Positions 16,607 to 25,878 are shown, counted from the stretch's first letter. The stretch is DNA of 64,000 nt from CAYPEL01 sp036479985 (GCA_965224815.1 CBDDAF010000003.1:1612001-1676000), one strand, 5' to 3'. Numbers and translations: made by a program. The notes: generated from the letters alone by a model not told the origin.

Positions 16607-17938
16607 ATGGCTATAAAAACACTCAAATTTTCAATTCTTGGTTTTTTGCTGACCGCTTCTGGTTCCGGTAATACTGAAAACTTGCTGACCATGTATCAAC
16701 AAGCTAAAGCCACTAACCCACAGTTAGCTGCTGCTGCTGCAAACCGGCAAGCTATCGTCGAGCTGAAAACTCAAAGCCGGTCTGGACTACTGCCTAACGT
16801 TATTTTAAATGGCGCTATTGACCGTCGCCAGTCAAACGATTTGACCGTCAATGACAAACCCACCTACTCAACAGACAAATCTGCTGCCATCCGGTTACAG
16901 CAACCACTGTTCCGCTATGACCGGTGGATTGAACTGAAACAGGCTGATAGCCGTATAGCAGAAGCTGAAGCCGCCTATTCCGCCGCCGAGCAGGATCTGA
17001 TGGTGGCCACTGCAGAGCGCTATTTCAATATTCTTAGCGCCCAGGAAAACCTGGCATTTGCTAATGCCGAAAAAGATGCCATTGCACGCGAGCTTGATCA
17101 AGCCAAACAGCGCTTTGAAGTTGGCTTGATTGCAATCACGGATGTTCATGAAGCACAGGCGCGTCATGACCTGGCCGTCAGCCAGGAAATTCAGGCTGCC
17201 AGTCAGGTAGAAACTGCACGCGATACTCTGCGTGAGACCGTTGGACAATACTATGATCACTTAGATGAGGTCATTGAAGATCTGCCACTCGCCATACCCG
17301 AACCGGCAGATCCAGATGCATGGGTTAAGCAGGCCATCGAACAAAATCTGGAAGTGCTGGCCGCCCAGGCAGCCGCAGAAACAGCCCGTCAGGAAATGCG
17401 CCGGCAACGGGCCGGACACTTACCGACACTGGATTTGAATGTGAGCAGCGATTATCGCAAACAGACCAATAATTTTGGCAGCACTTCGTTCAATACAGAA
17501 AGAAACGATAACTCGATTGGCCTGGGCTTTGACATGCCTATCTATCAGGGTGGCCTGGTTAATGCGAGAACGCGTGAAGCAAGACACCGCTTGAGTCAGG
17601 CCAGTGAACAACTCCACCAGGCTACGCGTAAAGCCGAGCTGGATACACGCACCGCCTACCGGGGAATCCAGACTGATATTGCCCAAATCAAGGCTCTGGC
17701 CCAATCTCTGGTATCCACGCAAACTGCTGTTGAAGCTGCCGAAGCAGGATTTGAAGTCGGCACACGTACAGTTGTTGATGTGCTTAATGCACAACGTGAG
17801 TCTTTCAAAGCAAAATTTAATTATGCTCAGGCGCGCTATCAGTATCTGGTTGATCAATTACGGCTGAAACGTGCAACTGGCAGTCTTGCCCAGACTGACC
17901 TGGAAAAAATAAATAATTATCTACAACCTGATCAGTAA
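16607..17938 (+). CDS. tolC: TolC-family outer-membrane efflux/secretion protein
   Basis: An outer-membrane channel partner for tripartite efflux pumps or type I secretion. The protein is about 443 residues from ATG 16607, whose product starts with a signal peptide (MAIKTLKFSILGFLLTASGS). The upstream in-frame start at 16547 lies inside the rhodanese gene and is rejected. Two internally repeated OEP halves are visible, each with a long heptad-rich helix pair (LDQAKQRFEVGLIAITDVHE and AAEAGFEVGTRTVVDVLNAQ) and beta-barrel segments. The characteristic RFEVGL/GFEVGT pair is present. No inner-membrane pump gene is adjacent. Confidence 0.93.
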   Translation: MAIKTLKFSILGFLLTASGSGNTENLLTMYQQAKATNPQLAAAAANRQAIVELKTQSRSGLLPNVILNGAIDRRQSNDLTVNDKPTYSTDKSAAIRLQQPLFRYDRWIELKQADSRIAEAEAAYSAAEQDLMVATAERYFNILSAQENLAFANAEKDAIARELDQAKQRFEVGLIAITDVHEAQARHDLAVSQEIQAASQVETARDTLRETVGQYYDHLDEVIEDLPLAIPEPADPDAWVKQAIEQNLEVLAAQAAAETARQEMRRQRAGHLPTLDLNVSSDYRKQTNNFGSTSFNTERNDNSIGLGFDMPIYQGGLVNARTREARHRLSQASEQLHQATRKAELDTRTAYRGIQTDIAQIKALAQSLVSTQTAVEAAEAGFEVGTRTVVDVLNAQRESFKAKFNYAQARYQYLVDQLRLKRATGSLAQTDLEKINNYLQPDQ

Positions 17939-17941
17939 ACC

Positions 17942-18003
17942 GCAGGAGCGGCTTCAGCCGCGATGAGCACTTTGACCCCATCGCGGCTAAAGCCGCTCCT
18001 ACA
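17942..18003. repeat. REP-like palindrome, copy 4
   Basis: GCAGGAGCGGCTTCAGCCGCG pairs with CGCGGCTAAAGCCGCTCCTAC. It is located between the convergent tolC and waaA stops. Confidence 0.85.
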
Positions 18004-18019
18004 GATTCACACACAATAA

Positions 18020-19288
18020 TCAGAAGCCCCTTAAATACGGCTTTAAATATTCGAGCGTGTGTTTAACAGCGCCTTTGTTTTTTTCTACAACACGCAAGGC
18101 TGATTGGCCAACCGCCTTACCTGTATCCGGTTCGTTAAACCATGTATTGAGTTGCATAGCGAAATCTTTGCTGTCATTGATCGTAATCACCGCGCCTGCT
18201 TCATTCAGCAACTGGTACACATCTTTGAAGTTTGCAACGTTTGGGCCTGTCAAAATTGGTAGTCCAACTGCAGCAGGTTCCAGCAGGTTCTGGCCACCAT
18301 GTGGAATGAGACTTCCTCCCACAAAAGCAATATCACTAGCTGCATAAAACTGGAGTAATTCACCGATCCGGTCACCAATTATTACCTGCGTAGTTAAAGT
18401 ATTTTCTGTTAACGAACTAGAGTACACCCAGTTTAATCCCGCCTTATCACATAAACTGGCGAGTTCGCCTGCACGCTCTGGATGTCGTGGCACAAGTATT
18501 AATAAGGTTCCCGGATGTTTTTTCAAGACCAGTTTATGCGCATCGATGACAACTTCATCTTCTCCAGGATGCGTACTGCCAGCAACCCAGACCTTACGTC
18601 CAACCACCCATTTCCTGCGCAACTTTGCAGCATCTTCAATAATTGACTCATTAATATTTATATCAAATTTAAGATTCCCAGGACACACTACATTTGCTTT
18701 ATCTACACCTAATTTAATTAATCGCTCCCGGTCTAATTCACTTTTAGCCGTCACTAGCGTTAGGTAACGCAATGTCTGCTGCGTAAAGCGAGTTGGTTTT
18801 CTATATTGATTGTATGATGACTCCGACATCCGGGCATTTAGCATACACAATGGAATATTCCGCCGATGACAGGCCTGAAACAGATTTGGCCAAATCTCAG
18901 TTTCTATAATCAACACATGTGACGGGCGCAGACGATCTAAAAAACGATTAACAAACCACGGCAGGTCATAGGGGAAATAGCTGTGTGACAGATTATCGCC
19001 AAATACCTGTTGCACCATCTCTGCCCCGGTGGGGGTAACCGTTGTAATATGCCATTGATAATCCGGATAGCACTCCATCAAACGGTGCATAAGAATAGAT
19101 GCTGCACGCACTTCGCCTACCGACACTGCGTGTAGCCATATTACTGGCCGAGACCCTTGATACTGCACATATCCGAAGCGCTCACGGCAGCGCTGCCAAT
19201 AACGGTTATCGCGGAAACCTCGAATCGCTAACCGCAGTAATACAAACGGCAGCAGACATACTAATAAAGCAGTGTAAAGCACCCTCAA
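18020..19288 (-). CDS. waaA: 3-deoxy-D-manno-octulosonic acid (Kdo) transferase
   Basis: WaaA adds Kdo to lipid IVA at the inner membrane during lipopolysaccharide synthesis. This 422-residue GT30 protein has an N-terminal membrane anchor, then WLHAVSVGEVRAA near residue 48 with the catalytic Glu, TPTGAEM near 85, IIETEIWPNL near 127, and the donor-site segment VGGSLIPHGGQNLLEPAA near 315. The start is TTG, supported by AAGGAG 10 bases upstream. It lies next to lpxL, which acts in the same pathway but is on the other strand. Confidence 0.95.
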   Translation of the reverse strand: MRVLYTALLVCLLPFVLLRLAIRGFRDNRYWQRCRERFGYVQYQGSRPVIWLHAVSVGEVRAASILMHRLMECYPDYQWHITTVTPTGAEMVQQVFGDNLSHSYFPYDLPWFVNRFLDRLRPSHVLIIETEIWPNLFQACHRRNIPLCMLNARMSESSYNQYRKPTRFTQQTLRYLTLVTAKSELDRERLIKLGVDKANVVCPGNLKFDININESIIEDAAKLRRKWVVGRKVWVAGSTHPGEDEVVIDAHKLVLKKHPGTLLILVPRHPERAGELASLCDKAGLNWVYSSSLTENTLTTQVIIGDRIGELLQFYAASDIAFVGGSLIPHGGQNLLEPAAVGLPILTGPNVANFKDVYQLLNEAGAVITINDSKDFAMQLNTWFNEPDTGKAVGQSALRVVEKNKGAVKHTLEYLKPYLRGF

Positions 19289-19373
19289 TGGAACCCATCT
19301 CCTTTCAGATATAAATGATTCGGACAGAACCGCTGTACCTTAACTAATTAAGTCTGATCTAAAACCAATACTT

Positions 19374-19451
19374 TCTCGCAGAGGCGCAAAGATCGCCAAG
19401 AAAGATTTTTATCATTTTTTATTCTTGGCGATCTTTGCGTCTCTGCGAGAG
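19374..19451. repeat. dispersed inverted repeat, TCTCGCAGAGGCGC family, copy 3 (short loop)
   Basis: Arms TCTCGCAGAGGCGCAAAGAT...CCAAGAA and TTCTTGG...ATCTTTGCGTCTCTGCGAGA are nearly perfect inverted repeats of about 29 bases with a loop of about 20. It occupies the divergent waaA/lpxL intergenic space, so it may influence both promoters. Confidence 0.8.
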
Positions 19452-19516
19452 CAATTATTCCCAGATAGACACGAATTAAATCATAACAAAGGCTGGCTTT
19501 GATACAATGCCAGGCT

Positions 19517-20440
19517 GTGACCGATCGATCTAACACAAAATCACTCCAGTTTATCGCTCCCCGCTATTGGTTAACCTGGCTAGGGCTGGGTATTCTTTGG
19601 TGCGTAACAAAACTGCCATATCCTGTTCAAATGTGGGTAGGTGCTGGTATCGGAAAACTGGCGTTACTATTTGCAAAGCGCCGAAAATATTTTGCCGAAA
19701 CAAACATCCGGCTCTGCTACCCCGATTTAACCGGCAAACAACGTCTCGATCTATTGCGAGCACATTTTGATGCACTGGGAAAAGGAATTATTGAAACTGC
19801 CCTGTGCTGGTGGGGACAGGAAACGCAATTACGTGGATTGTTTAAAATTACAGGAATTGAACACCTGCACGAGGCTCAGAAAAACAACAAAGGTGTCATT
19901 CTTCTCAGCGCGCACTTTACAACACTGGAAATAGGCGGGCGTTTACTGGCCATGGAAACACCCTTTAATGTTCTTTACCGGACGCATAAAAACGCCTTGT
20001 TTGAACACATCATGCATCGGGCCAGAGTGCTCCGATTTGATAAAGCCATTGCCCGGAACGATATGCACGCTTTAATAACCAGCCTGAAAGCTGGGAAATC
20101 TATCTGGTATGCCCCTGATCAAAATCACGGGGGGACACACAGCATTTTTGTTCCATTCTTTGGTATTCCTGCTTCGACTATCACCTCAACTTCACGTATT
20201 GCTGCAATTAGTGGCGCAGCAGTTGTGCCTTTTTTTCAAAAACGTCTTTCAGGCAATAAAGGATATGAGCTTACCCTGTATCCGGCATTAAATTATTTTC
20301 CGGGTGACAGTGTTGAAGCGGACACAGTGCGCATCAATCAGCTTATTGAAAATGAAATTAGGAAAATGCCGGAGCAGTATCTTTGGGTTCATCGACGGTT
20401 TAAGACGCGGCCGGAGGGTGAGGATTATCCTTATGAGTGA
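19517..20440 (+). CDS. lpxL: LpxL/HtrB-type lipid A acyltransferase
   Basis: Transfers a secondary acyl chain to Kdo2-lipid IVA at the inner membrane. The product is about 307 residues from the GTG at 19517; the frame opens at a TTG at 19499. An N-terminal membrane segment is followed by the HX4E catalytic motif SAHFTTLE near residue 140, YRTHKN, and YAPDQNHGG near 205, which are family landmarks. EQYLWVHRRFKTRP near the end is the typical closing motif. It could be LpxL or a paralogue (LpxM/LpxP); the paralogue cannot be settled by eye. Confidence 0.9.
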   Translation: MTDRSNTKSLQFIAPRYWLTWLGLGILWCVTKLPYPVQMWVGAGIGKLALLFAKRRKYFAETNIRLCYPDLTGKQRLDLLRAHFDALGKGIIETALCWWGQETQLRGLFKITGIEHLHEAQKNNKGVILLSAHFTTLEIGGRLLAMETPFNVLYRTHKNALFEHIMHRARVLRFDKAIARNDMHALITSLKAGKSIWYAPDQNHGGTHSIFVPFFGIPASTITSTSRIAAISGAAVVPFFQKRLSGNKGYELTLYPALNYFPGDSVEADTVRINQLIENEIRKMPEQYLWVHRRFKTRPEGEDYPYE

Positions 20441-20462
20441 TTTCTCTGCTGCGGTGCAAATT

Positions 20463-20529
20463 CTGTAGGAGCGGCTTCAGCCGCGATGGGTGCGGTGCGT
20501 GTTCATCGCGGCTAAAGCCGCTCCTACAG
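20463..20529. repeat. REP-like palindrome, copy 5
   Basis: CTGTAGGAGCGGCTTCAGCC pairs with GGCTAAAGCCGCTCCTACAG. It lies between the convergent lpxL and ELM1-like genes. Confidence 0.85.
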
Positions 20530-20575
20530 GCACTCTCTCCCATAGTGCGATGGGCTTATGCAGACACAGCAAACA

Positions 20576-21592
20576 TTATATAAATTTTTCGAGTTGATTC
20601 GATAGAGTCTCTAGCGGAGATTCAGATATCTGTTCAAAACGAGCCGATTCAATGAGTGTAGAGTTACTCTGCAATTCACGAATCGCATGTCTCACTAATA
20701 ATCCACGATCTACGTACCGTTGCAATGCATTTAGATAGCGTTGATTTGGATTTACTCTTTCCGGCTGCAAGCTAAATACAGGTTTACCAGAACTCAGCGC
20801 TTCTCCAATCATCGTCATACTATCTTCCGTTACAAATACTTTATCTGCTGCAGCCAGGTACATGGGAATTTTATTTTCTGCCCGATCTTCAAACCAACTG
20901 GACTCTGCAAGATATTGGCTATCAAGTTCACGCTCCAGGATGGTTTGTGCATCTTTTCCGGTACGAGGTGTTGAACAGATCAGCCAGTGGACGTCATAGT
21001 GTTGCGCAAGCAGATTGAGCAAACAACCAAGCCTTTCCCAATCATCTGGCTGGTAGTCATAGCCAGAACCATCACCACCGACCAACAGTACCCAGCATGG
21101 TTTCGATAACAAGCTTTTAGATACTTCAATTTTATCCAAAAATTGTGGGGTGATTTCACTCACCGGAAACTGCAAAACAATATTATTACGTACACCCGGT
21201 ATTGGTTCTAGCGTTAACACCGCGGTAAACAATTCAGCAGGCAACCCTCGTAGCGAACCAATAAATATATTGGGGATATTATACCGTCTAGCAAGCCAGA
21301 AATTTGCGAACGAAGTTCGGCCACCTGCAGACACAATCATGTCTGGCAGCTGCTTAGGTTCTAAAATATTATAAAACAGTTTGAGTATCCAGGAGGGTAT
21401 CGCCAAACGCGTGAGCTTCAATAACTCTCGCTGCAACACACGGAATAACCCAACACGCAACCGGACTTCAACCCACTCTACTTGTAACTGCTGCGAGAAA
21501 GATAATGCTTTGACCACTCCTTTGGATTGATTGAAATGCCCTGGCCGGCCATCAGATAACACCCAGACGGTTTTTTTTACATCCACCATCAT
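20576..21592 (-). CDS. ELM1-like (DUF1022) protein, probable envelope glycan function, paralogue 1
   Basis: A protein of about 338 residues from ATG 21592. The longer frame to 21673 would overlap the deacetylase gene. It begins VWVLSDGRPGHFNQSKG, the ELM1/DUF1022 hallmark. Downstream it has a GGDGSGY loop, ICSTPRTG, and VTEDSMTMIGEALSSGKPV, which resembles the donor-binding C-domain of GT-B glycosyltransferases. The name comes from a plant mitochondrial-fission protein; the bacterial members have no proven activity. Position in a cluster with a GT4, a deacetylase, waaA and lpxL suggests lipopolysaccharide or other envelope glycan synthesis. A second paralogue is encoded at 23521-24426. Confidence 0.75.
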   Translation of the reverse strand: MMVDVKKTVWVLSDGRPGHFNQSKGVVKALSFSQQLQVEWVEVRLRVGLFRVLQRELLKLTRLAIPSWILKLFYNILEPKQLPDMIVSAGGRTSFANFWLARRYNIPNIFIGSLRGLPAELFTAVLTLEPIPGVRNNIVLQFPVSEITPQFLDKIEVSKSLLSKPCWVLLVGGDGSGYDYQPDDWERLGCLLNLLAQHYDVHWLICSTPRTGKDAQTILERELDSQYLAESSWFEDRAENKIPMYLAAADKVFVTEDSMTMIGEALSSGKPVFSLQPERVNPNQRYLNALQRYVDRGLLVRHAIRELQSNSTLIESARFEQISESPLETLSNQLEKFI

Positions 21593-21605
21593 ATCCGCTC
21601 TTTTT

Positions 21606-22427
21606 TCAGCGCGCGCATCCGCGCTTACCAGTTCGCATCCGCATGACAAACGCGAGCATGTTATCACGCCCACTAATTTTGATTCTTTTCAGTTGCAGGT
21701 TATCCCGGTTAAGGGATTTTTCAATTCCTTCATGCGCTGTCACTGCACTGGTGTAACCCACCTCACGTACAATCGCCACGTGCTTATCACGATAGAGGCC
21801 AAAGGGGTATGCAAAACTCTTGACAGCAATCTTAAATCGACCCTTAAACTGCCGTTGTGAATGTGCTATTTCCCGGTGCGCCTGTTCGCGGTTGAGCTTT
21901 AACAAATTCGCATGGGTGATCGAATGCGAACCTAATTCAAAATATCCAGATGCCAGCATTTCAGAAACTTGCCGGTCGGATAGTTTTTTTTCTTCCTTTA
22001 GCTCACCCTCATTATGATGTGCCTTGCGATCGGTCGACCAGTCACGATTAAATCGATCTTCAACCAGATACAACGTAGCTTTGCAGTTATATTTTTTCAG
22101 TAGTGGGAACGCAGATATATAATTATCTTCATAACCATCATCAAAGGTAATCGCGTATGACTTCTCAGGCAACACATTTATTTTTTCAACCAATTCGCTG
22201 ACTGTAAAACTTTTCCAGCCATTTTTATTCAACCAGTCCAATTGCTTTTCAAACAGTTCTGGCGCTACCCGTAAACCATTAAAGCGTGCACCACGTTTTC
22301 GCCTGGCAATCATGTGGTACATCAAAATTCGAGGGTACTTATAGCTAACGGGTAATTTCCACCAGGCATAGCGCCAGGAAAAATATATCAGGCATGCCAA
22401 TAAAACTAAACCTAACAATATACTCAA
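21606..22427 (-). CDS. membrane-anchored polysaccharide deacetylase (NodB/CE4 fold)
   Basis: A 273-residue protein with an N-terminal membrane anchor (about residues 2-17) and then a NodB domain. The metal/catalytic motif AITFDDGYEDN is near residues 92-102, LGSHSITHANL near 167-177 supplies the His ligands, and FAYPFGLY is near 205. It probably removes acetyl groups from an envelope glycan on the periplasmic side. It overlaps the upstream GT4 start by 4 bases and is followed closely by ELM1-like paralogue 1, so they form one transcript. Confidence 0.87.
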   Translation of the reverse strand: MSILLGLVLLACLIYFSWRYAWWKLPVSYKYPRILMYHMIARRKRGARFNGLRVAPELFEKQLDWLNKNGWKSFTVSELVEKINVLPEKSYAITFDDGYEDNYISAFPLLKKYNCKATLYLVEDRFNRDWSTDRKAHHNEGELKEEKKLSDRQVSEMLASGYFELGSHSITHANLLKLNREQAHREIAHSQRQFKGRFKIAVKSFAYPFGLYRDKHVAIVREVGYTSAVTAHEGIEKSLNRDNLQLKRIKISGRDNMLAFVMRMRTGKRGCAR

Positions 22428-23536
22428 CGCCTAAGCTCCCCGTACACTTCAATAGTTGCATTTATCATGTCTTGAATACTTTGAAAATTATATGGCACCA
22501 CCTCGACTGGTTTAACTAGCAACTGCTTAACTGTTTGCTCCAAACTATCCACTTCACCCGGTAAAACCCGCCCCGCTGGAAAAGCCCGCTGCAATAAATC
22601 ACTCACCCCACCATGATCATAAGCAACAACCGGCACTCCCAAACTCAATGCCTCCTGTACAGTTCGTCCGAATGATTCTGGTTTAATCGATAGTGAAAAC
22701 ACCATATCCGACACTGCCATAATGTCACACAAATCCAGCCTGTTACCGGTAAAGGTTATATGCTGCCACAACCCGTGTTTCTCAATTGCCTTATGCAACT
22801 CATCGACGTAAGTTACATGCCGAGGATCGTTGCCACCAACAATTAATCCGTAAACCGGTTTACCTAAGTTAACCAGGCGCGCCATCATTTCTATAAAGTC
22901 CAAATGACCCTTGCGCCGTGTAATGCGCCCGGGCAAGGTTAAAATTTTCCGGCCTACTAAAAATGGAAAATCGCTATACCAGCGACGTAACCAGGCTTCG
23001 CTCGGACGATAATCAAACTGGTAGATCTGCTGATCAATCCCACGTTCTATCAAACGAATTCGTGACGCATCCAGTTTTGGGTAATTATTTTCCAGGTATT
23101 GAACTGCCGCAGATGAAACTGCAATGACACGTTCACCACGCGTCATCACACTGCTATAGCGCTTCACACTATAAAGGCCATGCACTGTCGTCACAAAACC
23201 AGGGCGCTTACGTTTCGATAAATGCTTCCACGCACGATAAGCAACCCAGGCTGGCATACGGGAACGTGCATGCAGAATATCGACTTGCTGATTTTTTATA
23301 AATTTTCTGAGCGCTCGTGACATACCAAAGGTAAACAGTGATTTTTTTCCGATCGGCCAGGTGAAATGCTCGCCACCCTGTCCAGTCAAACTCGGAACCA
23401 GTTGCCCGCCACCCGAAATAACCAACGAACGATGTCCAGCCGCTACCAGACCCGCTGCCAACTCCAGAGTGCCACGCTCAACGCCACCACTTTCCAGTGC
23501 GGGCAATACTTGCAGAACGGTTAACGGTTTAGCCAT
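22424..23536 (-). CDS. family 4 glycosyltransferase
   Basis: A 370-residue GT-B enzyme. The N-terminus VLQVLPALESGGVERGTLEL is the typical acceptor-side Rossmann start of GT4. The C-domain has ILTLPGRITRRKGHLDFIE and the donor-binding E-x7-E region SIKPESFGRTVQEALSLGVP. It is cytosolic or membrane-peripheral. The 3' end overlaps the deacetylase gene by 4 bases, and the 5' end overlaps ELM1-like paralogue 2 by 16 bases. Such tight packing argues for a single pathway. Sugar specificity cannot be read from the sequence. Confidence 0.88.
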   Translation of the reverse strand: MAKPLTVLQVLPALESGGVERGTLELAAGLVAAGHRSLVISGGGQLVPSLTGQGGEHFTWPIGKKSLFTFGMSRALRKFIKNQQVDILHARSRMPAWVAYRAWKHLSKRKRPGFVTTVHGLYSVKRYSSVMTRGERVIAVSSAAVQYLENNYPKLDASRIRLIERGIDQQIYQFDYRPSEAWLRRWYSDFPFLVGRKILTLPGRITRRKGHLDFIEMMARLVNLGKPVYGLIVGGNDPRHVTYVDELHKAIEKHGLWQHITFTGNRLDLCDIMAVSDMVFSLSIKPESFGRTVQEALSLGVPVVAYDHGGVSDLLQRAFPAGRVLPGEVDSLEQTVKQLLVKPVEVVPYNFQSIQDMINATIEVYGELRR

Positions 23537-24426
23537 TGTTTAGTTATCCAATACGCACACCGCAGTGCTTCTTGTAGAGGTTCTACTTCCTGCCTGGTGA
23601 GCTGAAAACTGCCGGGTTCAGGTATACGGCCTTGTTTAACTAATGCATCCACACCTGAACTTACACGCCCTTGCTTTTCTCGTGACACTTTAATCAGGCC
23701 GACGCGCGCACCGGATGATAGCGCTTCATATAACATCGACACACTGTCTTCAGTTACCCAAATTTCACCAGACAATGCCATTTGCTCAGCGAGCCAACCA
23801 GGTTGACATAAGGTATGTGGCATTGTGTCGGTATTATCCAACAACGAGAAGCGCTCCAGGATATCGGGGGGCGTCCGTCTTGACGAAGTAACCATCCAGC
23901 GGATATCTGGCTGCTGCATGATGAGTATGTTTACCTGGTCAACAATACTGCCTGGCTCCCAGCTGTACTCTGCTGACGGCCCACCCAGTAATATCAGACC
24001 CAGGCCAGACTGATGCTGCTGGCCAGGGTGAATTGAATTCAACGCACCTTCGGTAAGAAAAATATTGTCTGCGACGGAAAGATTATCATGGCGCGGCACA
24101 ACGACCGCATCGAACCAGCTAACCGGCAAGGAAGGTTTCATCAATACAATTATTTTTCCACCCAACGCACGGCGTGCTGCCAGCATAGGCCAGTGTGTAC
24201 TGTGACCTGCACCAATCAGTAAATCCGGTGCAGGAAATTTTTGTATATTCGGGAAACGCTTGAATAGCACATTTAGAAAATTAACGCGCATTGATTGAAC
24301 GTCAAAATCAAATTGTTCGACAGCTGCCAGTTCGCCCAGAGCAGAAGTAAGGCCCAATGACTGGCTATCGTGTCCAGGATGGCCATCGGTAAAACGCCAA
24401 ACGACCGTTGGCGATTGATTGTTCAC
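23521..24426 (-). CDS. ELM1-like (DUF1022) protein, paralogue 2
   Basis: A 301-residue homologue of the gene at 20576-21592. It shares the opening VVWRFTDGHPGHDSQSLG (compare VLSDGRPGHFNQSKG), LIGAGHSTHWP where the paralogue has VSAGGRTSFAN, LLGGPSAEY, VTSSRRTPPD and VTEDSVSMLYEALSSGA. It is the promoter-proximal gene of the four-gene minus-strand cluster. The pair flanks a GT4 and a deacetylase, as expected for steps in one glycan pathway. Catalytic activity is unproven for this family. Confidence 0.75.
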   Translation of the reverse strand: MNNQSPTVVWRFTDGHPGHDSQSLGLTSALGELAAVEQFDFDVQSMRVNFLNVLFKRFPNIQKFPAPDLLIGAGHSTHWPMLAARRALGGKIIVLMKPSLPVSWFDAVVVPRHDNLSVADNIFLTEGALNSIHPGQQHQSGLGLILLGGPSAEYSWEPGSIVDQVNILIMQQPDIRWMVTSSRRTPPDILERFSLLDNTDTMPHTLCQPGWLAEQMALSGEIWVTEDSVSMLYEALSSGARVGLIKVSREKQGRVSSGVDALVKQGRIPEPGSFQLTRQEVEPLQEALRCAYWITKQWLNR

Positions 24427-24527
24427 AGCGTTGATTCTAAGTGAAGCAAATAATAATCTTTATAAGCACGTTCATTCATGAATACATAGCTTTAATAATT
24501 ATGGAACCTCAGATTAATTGATGAAAT

Positions 24528-24592
24528 CTGTAGGAGCGGTTTTAGCCGCGATGGGGCCGCAGTGTTCATCGCGGCTAAAGCCGCTCCTACAG
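24528..24592. repeat. REP-like palindrome, copy 6, inside a MITE-like unit
   Basis: The core palindrome is flanked by outer inverted repeats GGAACCTCAGATTAATT (24503-24519) and AATTAGAGGCTCTC (near 24627-24640). Between the core and the right arm lies TTTGCATTGTTCAAAT, a version of a segment shared by copies 9, 12 and 13. Confidence 0.85.
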
Positions 24593-24670
24593 TCTTTGCA
24601 TTGTTCAAATACAACATATACAAATCAATTAGAGGCTCTCTTGAATCCGTAGAACATTATTGGACGCAAG

Positions 24671-24889
24671 TTAATCGTTCAAAACATAATCCGCACCGCA
24701 ATATGGACACTTAGCCTTACCGGTCTCTTCAATAGGCAGATAAACCCGTGGATGTGAATTCCATAAACTCATACCATCAAGCGGACAATGCAAAGGTAAA
24801 TCTGCCTGCGTTACTTCATAGCGATTTTCGGCATTAGCCTGTATATATTTAGTACCACCGGCATCGGCAGCGGTATTTGATTTAGACAC
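24671..24889 (-). CDS. small zinc-ribbon protein (zf-CHCC type)
   Basis: A 72-residue protein whose second half carries CPLDGMSLWNSHPRVYLP and then CPYCGADYVL, giving the Cys-His-Cys-Cys metal-site order of the zf-CHCC family also found in the mitochondrial complex I subunit NDUFS6. It follows ilvE by about 20 bases on the same strand. I recall the glnE-ilvE-zinc-ribbon order from other proteobacteria. Function in bacteria is unknown; it is probably a small zinc-binding accessory protein. Confidence 0.85.
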   Translation of the reverse strand: MSKSNTAADAGGTKYIQANAENRYEVTQADLPLHCPLDGMSLWNSHPRVYLPIEETGKAKCPYCGADYVLND

Positions 24890-24908
24890 TATAAATACCT
24901 CTCAATAA

Positions 24909-25832
24909 TTACCCAACCAGTGTCAGCCATTCAGGATACTGTTTTCGACGGCCGTAAACCTGATCAAAATACTGTGTTTGCAAAAGCTCGGTAATCGGAC
25001 CCCGGCCACCATTGCCAATTGCCCGGTCATCCAGTTCCCGAATCGGCGTCACCTCTGCTGCTGTACCGGTAAAAAAGGCTTCATCAGCAACATAAACCTC
25101 ATCACGCGTAATCCGTTTTTCACGTACAGTCAAGCCTGCTTCCTGCGCCAACGTCACAATAGTATCGCGGGTTATTCCTTCCAGCGCAGAGGTCAGATCC
25201 GGCGTATACAAAACACCATTACGCACAATAAATATATTTTCGCCACTGCCTTCGGCTACAAAACCTTCAGTATCCAGCAACAGCGCCTCGTCATAACCAG
25301 AGGTCATGGCTTCGTTCAGCGCGAGCATGGAATTCATGTAATTGCCATTAGCCTTGGCCTTGCACATAGTGATATTGACATGGTGCCGGGTAAAGGAAGA
25401 CGTTTTAATACGAATACCCTTCTGCATATTTTCATCACCCAGATAAGAGCCCCATTCCCAGGCGGCAACGATAACGTGCACCTTAAGATTATCAGCACGC
25501 AAGCCCATACCTTCAGAACCATAAAAACACATCGGACGTATATAGGCTGACGATAATTTATTTTCGCGCACCACGGTACGCTGCGCCTCGTTCAGTGTTT
25601 CCTTATCGAATGGCATTGGCATTTTCAAAATATGCGCAGAACGAAACAGGCGGTCAGTATGTTCTTGAAGACGAAATATTGCCGTACCTTGTTTAGCATC
25701 ATACGCACGCACACCTTCAAACACGCCCATGCCGTAATGCAGGGTGTGGGTTAATACATGTGTTGTCGCTTCGCGCCAGGGAACCAGTTTCCCATCCTGC
25801 CAGATAACACCGTCGCGATCAGACATCGACAT
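24909..25832 (-). CDS. ilvE: branched-chain amino acid aminotransferase
   Basis: A PLP enzyme of fold type IV that interconverts Leu, Ile and Val with their 2-oxoacids using glutamate. This 307-residue protein has GVFEGVRAY near residue 38, RLFRSAHILKM near 61, the catalytic Lys region KANGNYMNSMLALNEA near 160, EGSGENIFIV near 195, and FFTGTAAEVTPI near 256. The ATG at 25832 is chosen because AAGGAG lies 9 bases upstream. It lies between glnE and the zinc-ribbon gene, all minus strand. Confidence 0.96.
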   Translation of the reverse strand: MSMSDRDGVIWQDGKLVPWREATTHVLTHTLHYGMGVFEGVRAYDAKQGTAIFRLQEHTDRLFRSAHILKMPMPFDKETLNEAQRTVVRENKLSSAYIRPMCFYGSEGMGLRADNLKVHVIVAAWEWGSYLGDENMQKGIRIKTSSFTRHHVNITMCKAKANGNYMNSMLALNEAMTSGYDEALLLDTEGFVAEGSGENIFIVRNGVLYTPDLTSALEGITRDTIVTLAQEAGLTVREKRITRDEVYVADEAFFTGTAAEVTPIRELDDRAIGNGGRGPITELLQTQYFDQVYGRRKQYPEWLTLVG

Positions 25833-25878
25833 TCTTAATTCTCCTTCAAATATTTATTTCTATTTGCGATACGATTAT

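Noticed and set aside
24978..25550. 190-codon plus-strand frame opposite ilvE
   Set aside because: A long antisense frame with no recognisable motif. The minus-strand frame is a full aminotransferase with all catalytic motifs and a ribosome-binding site.
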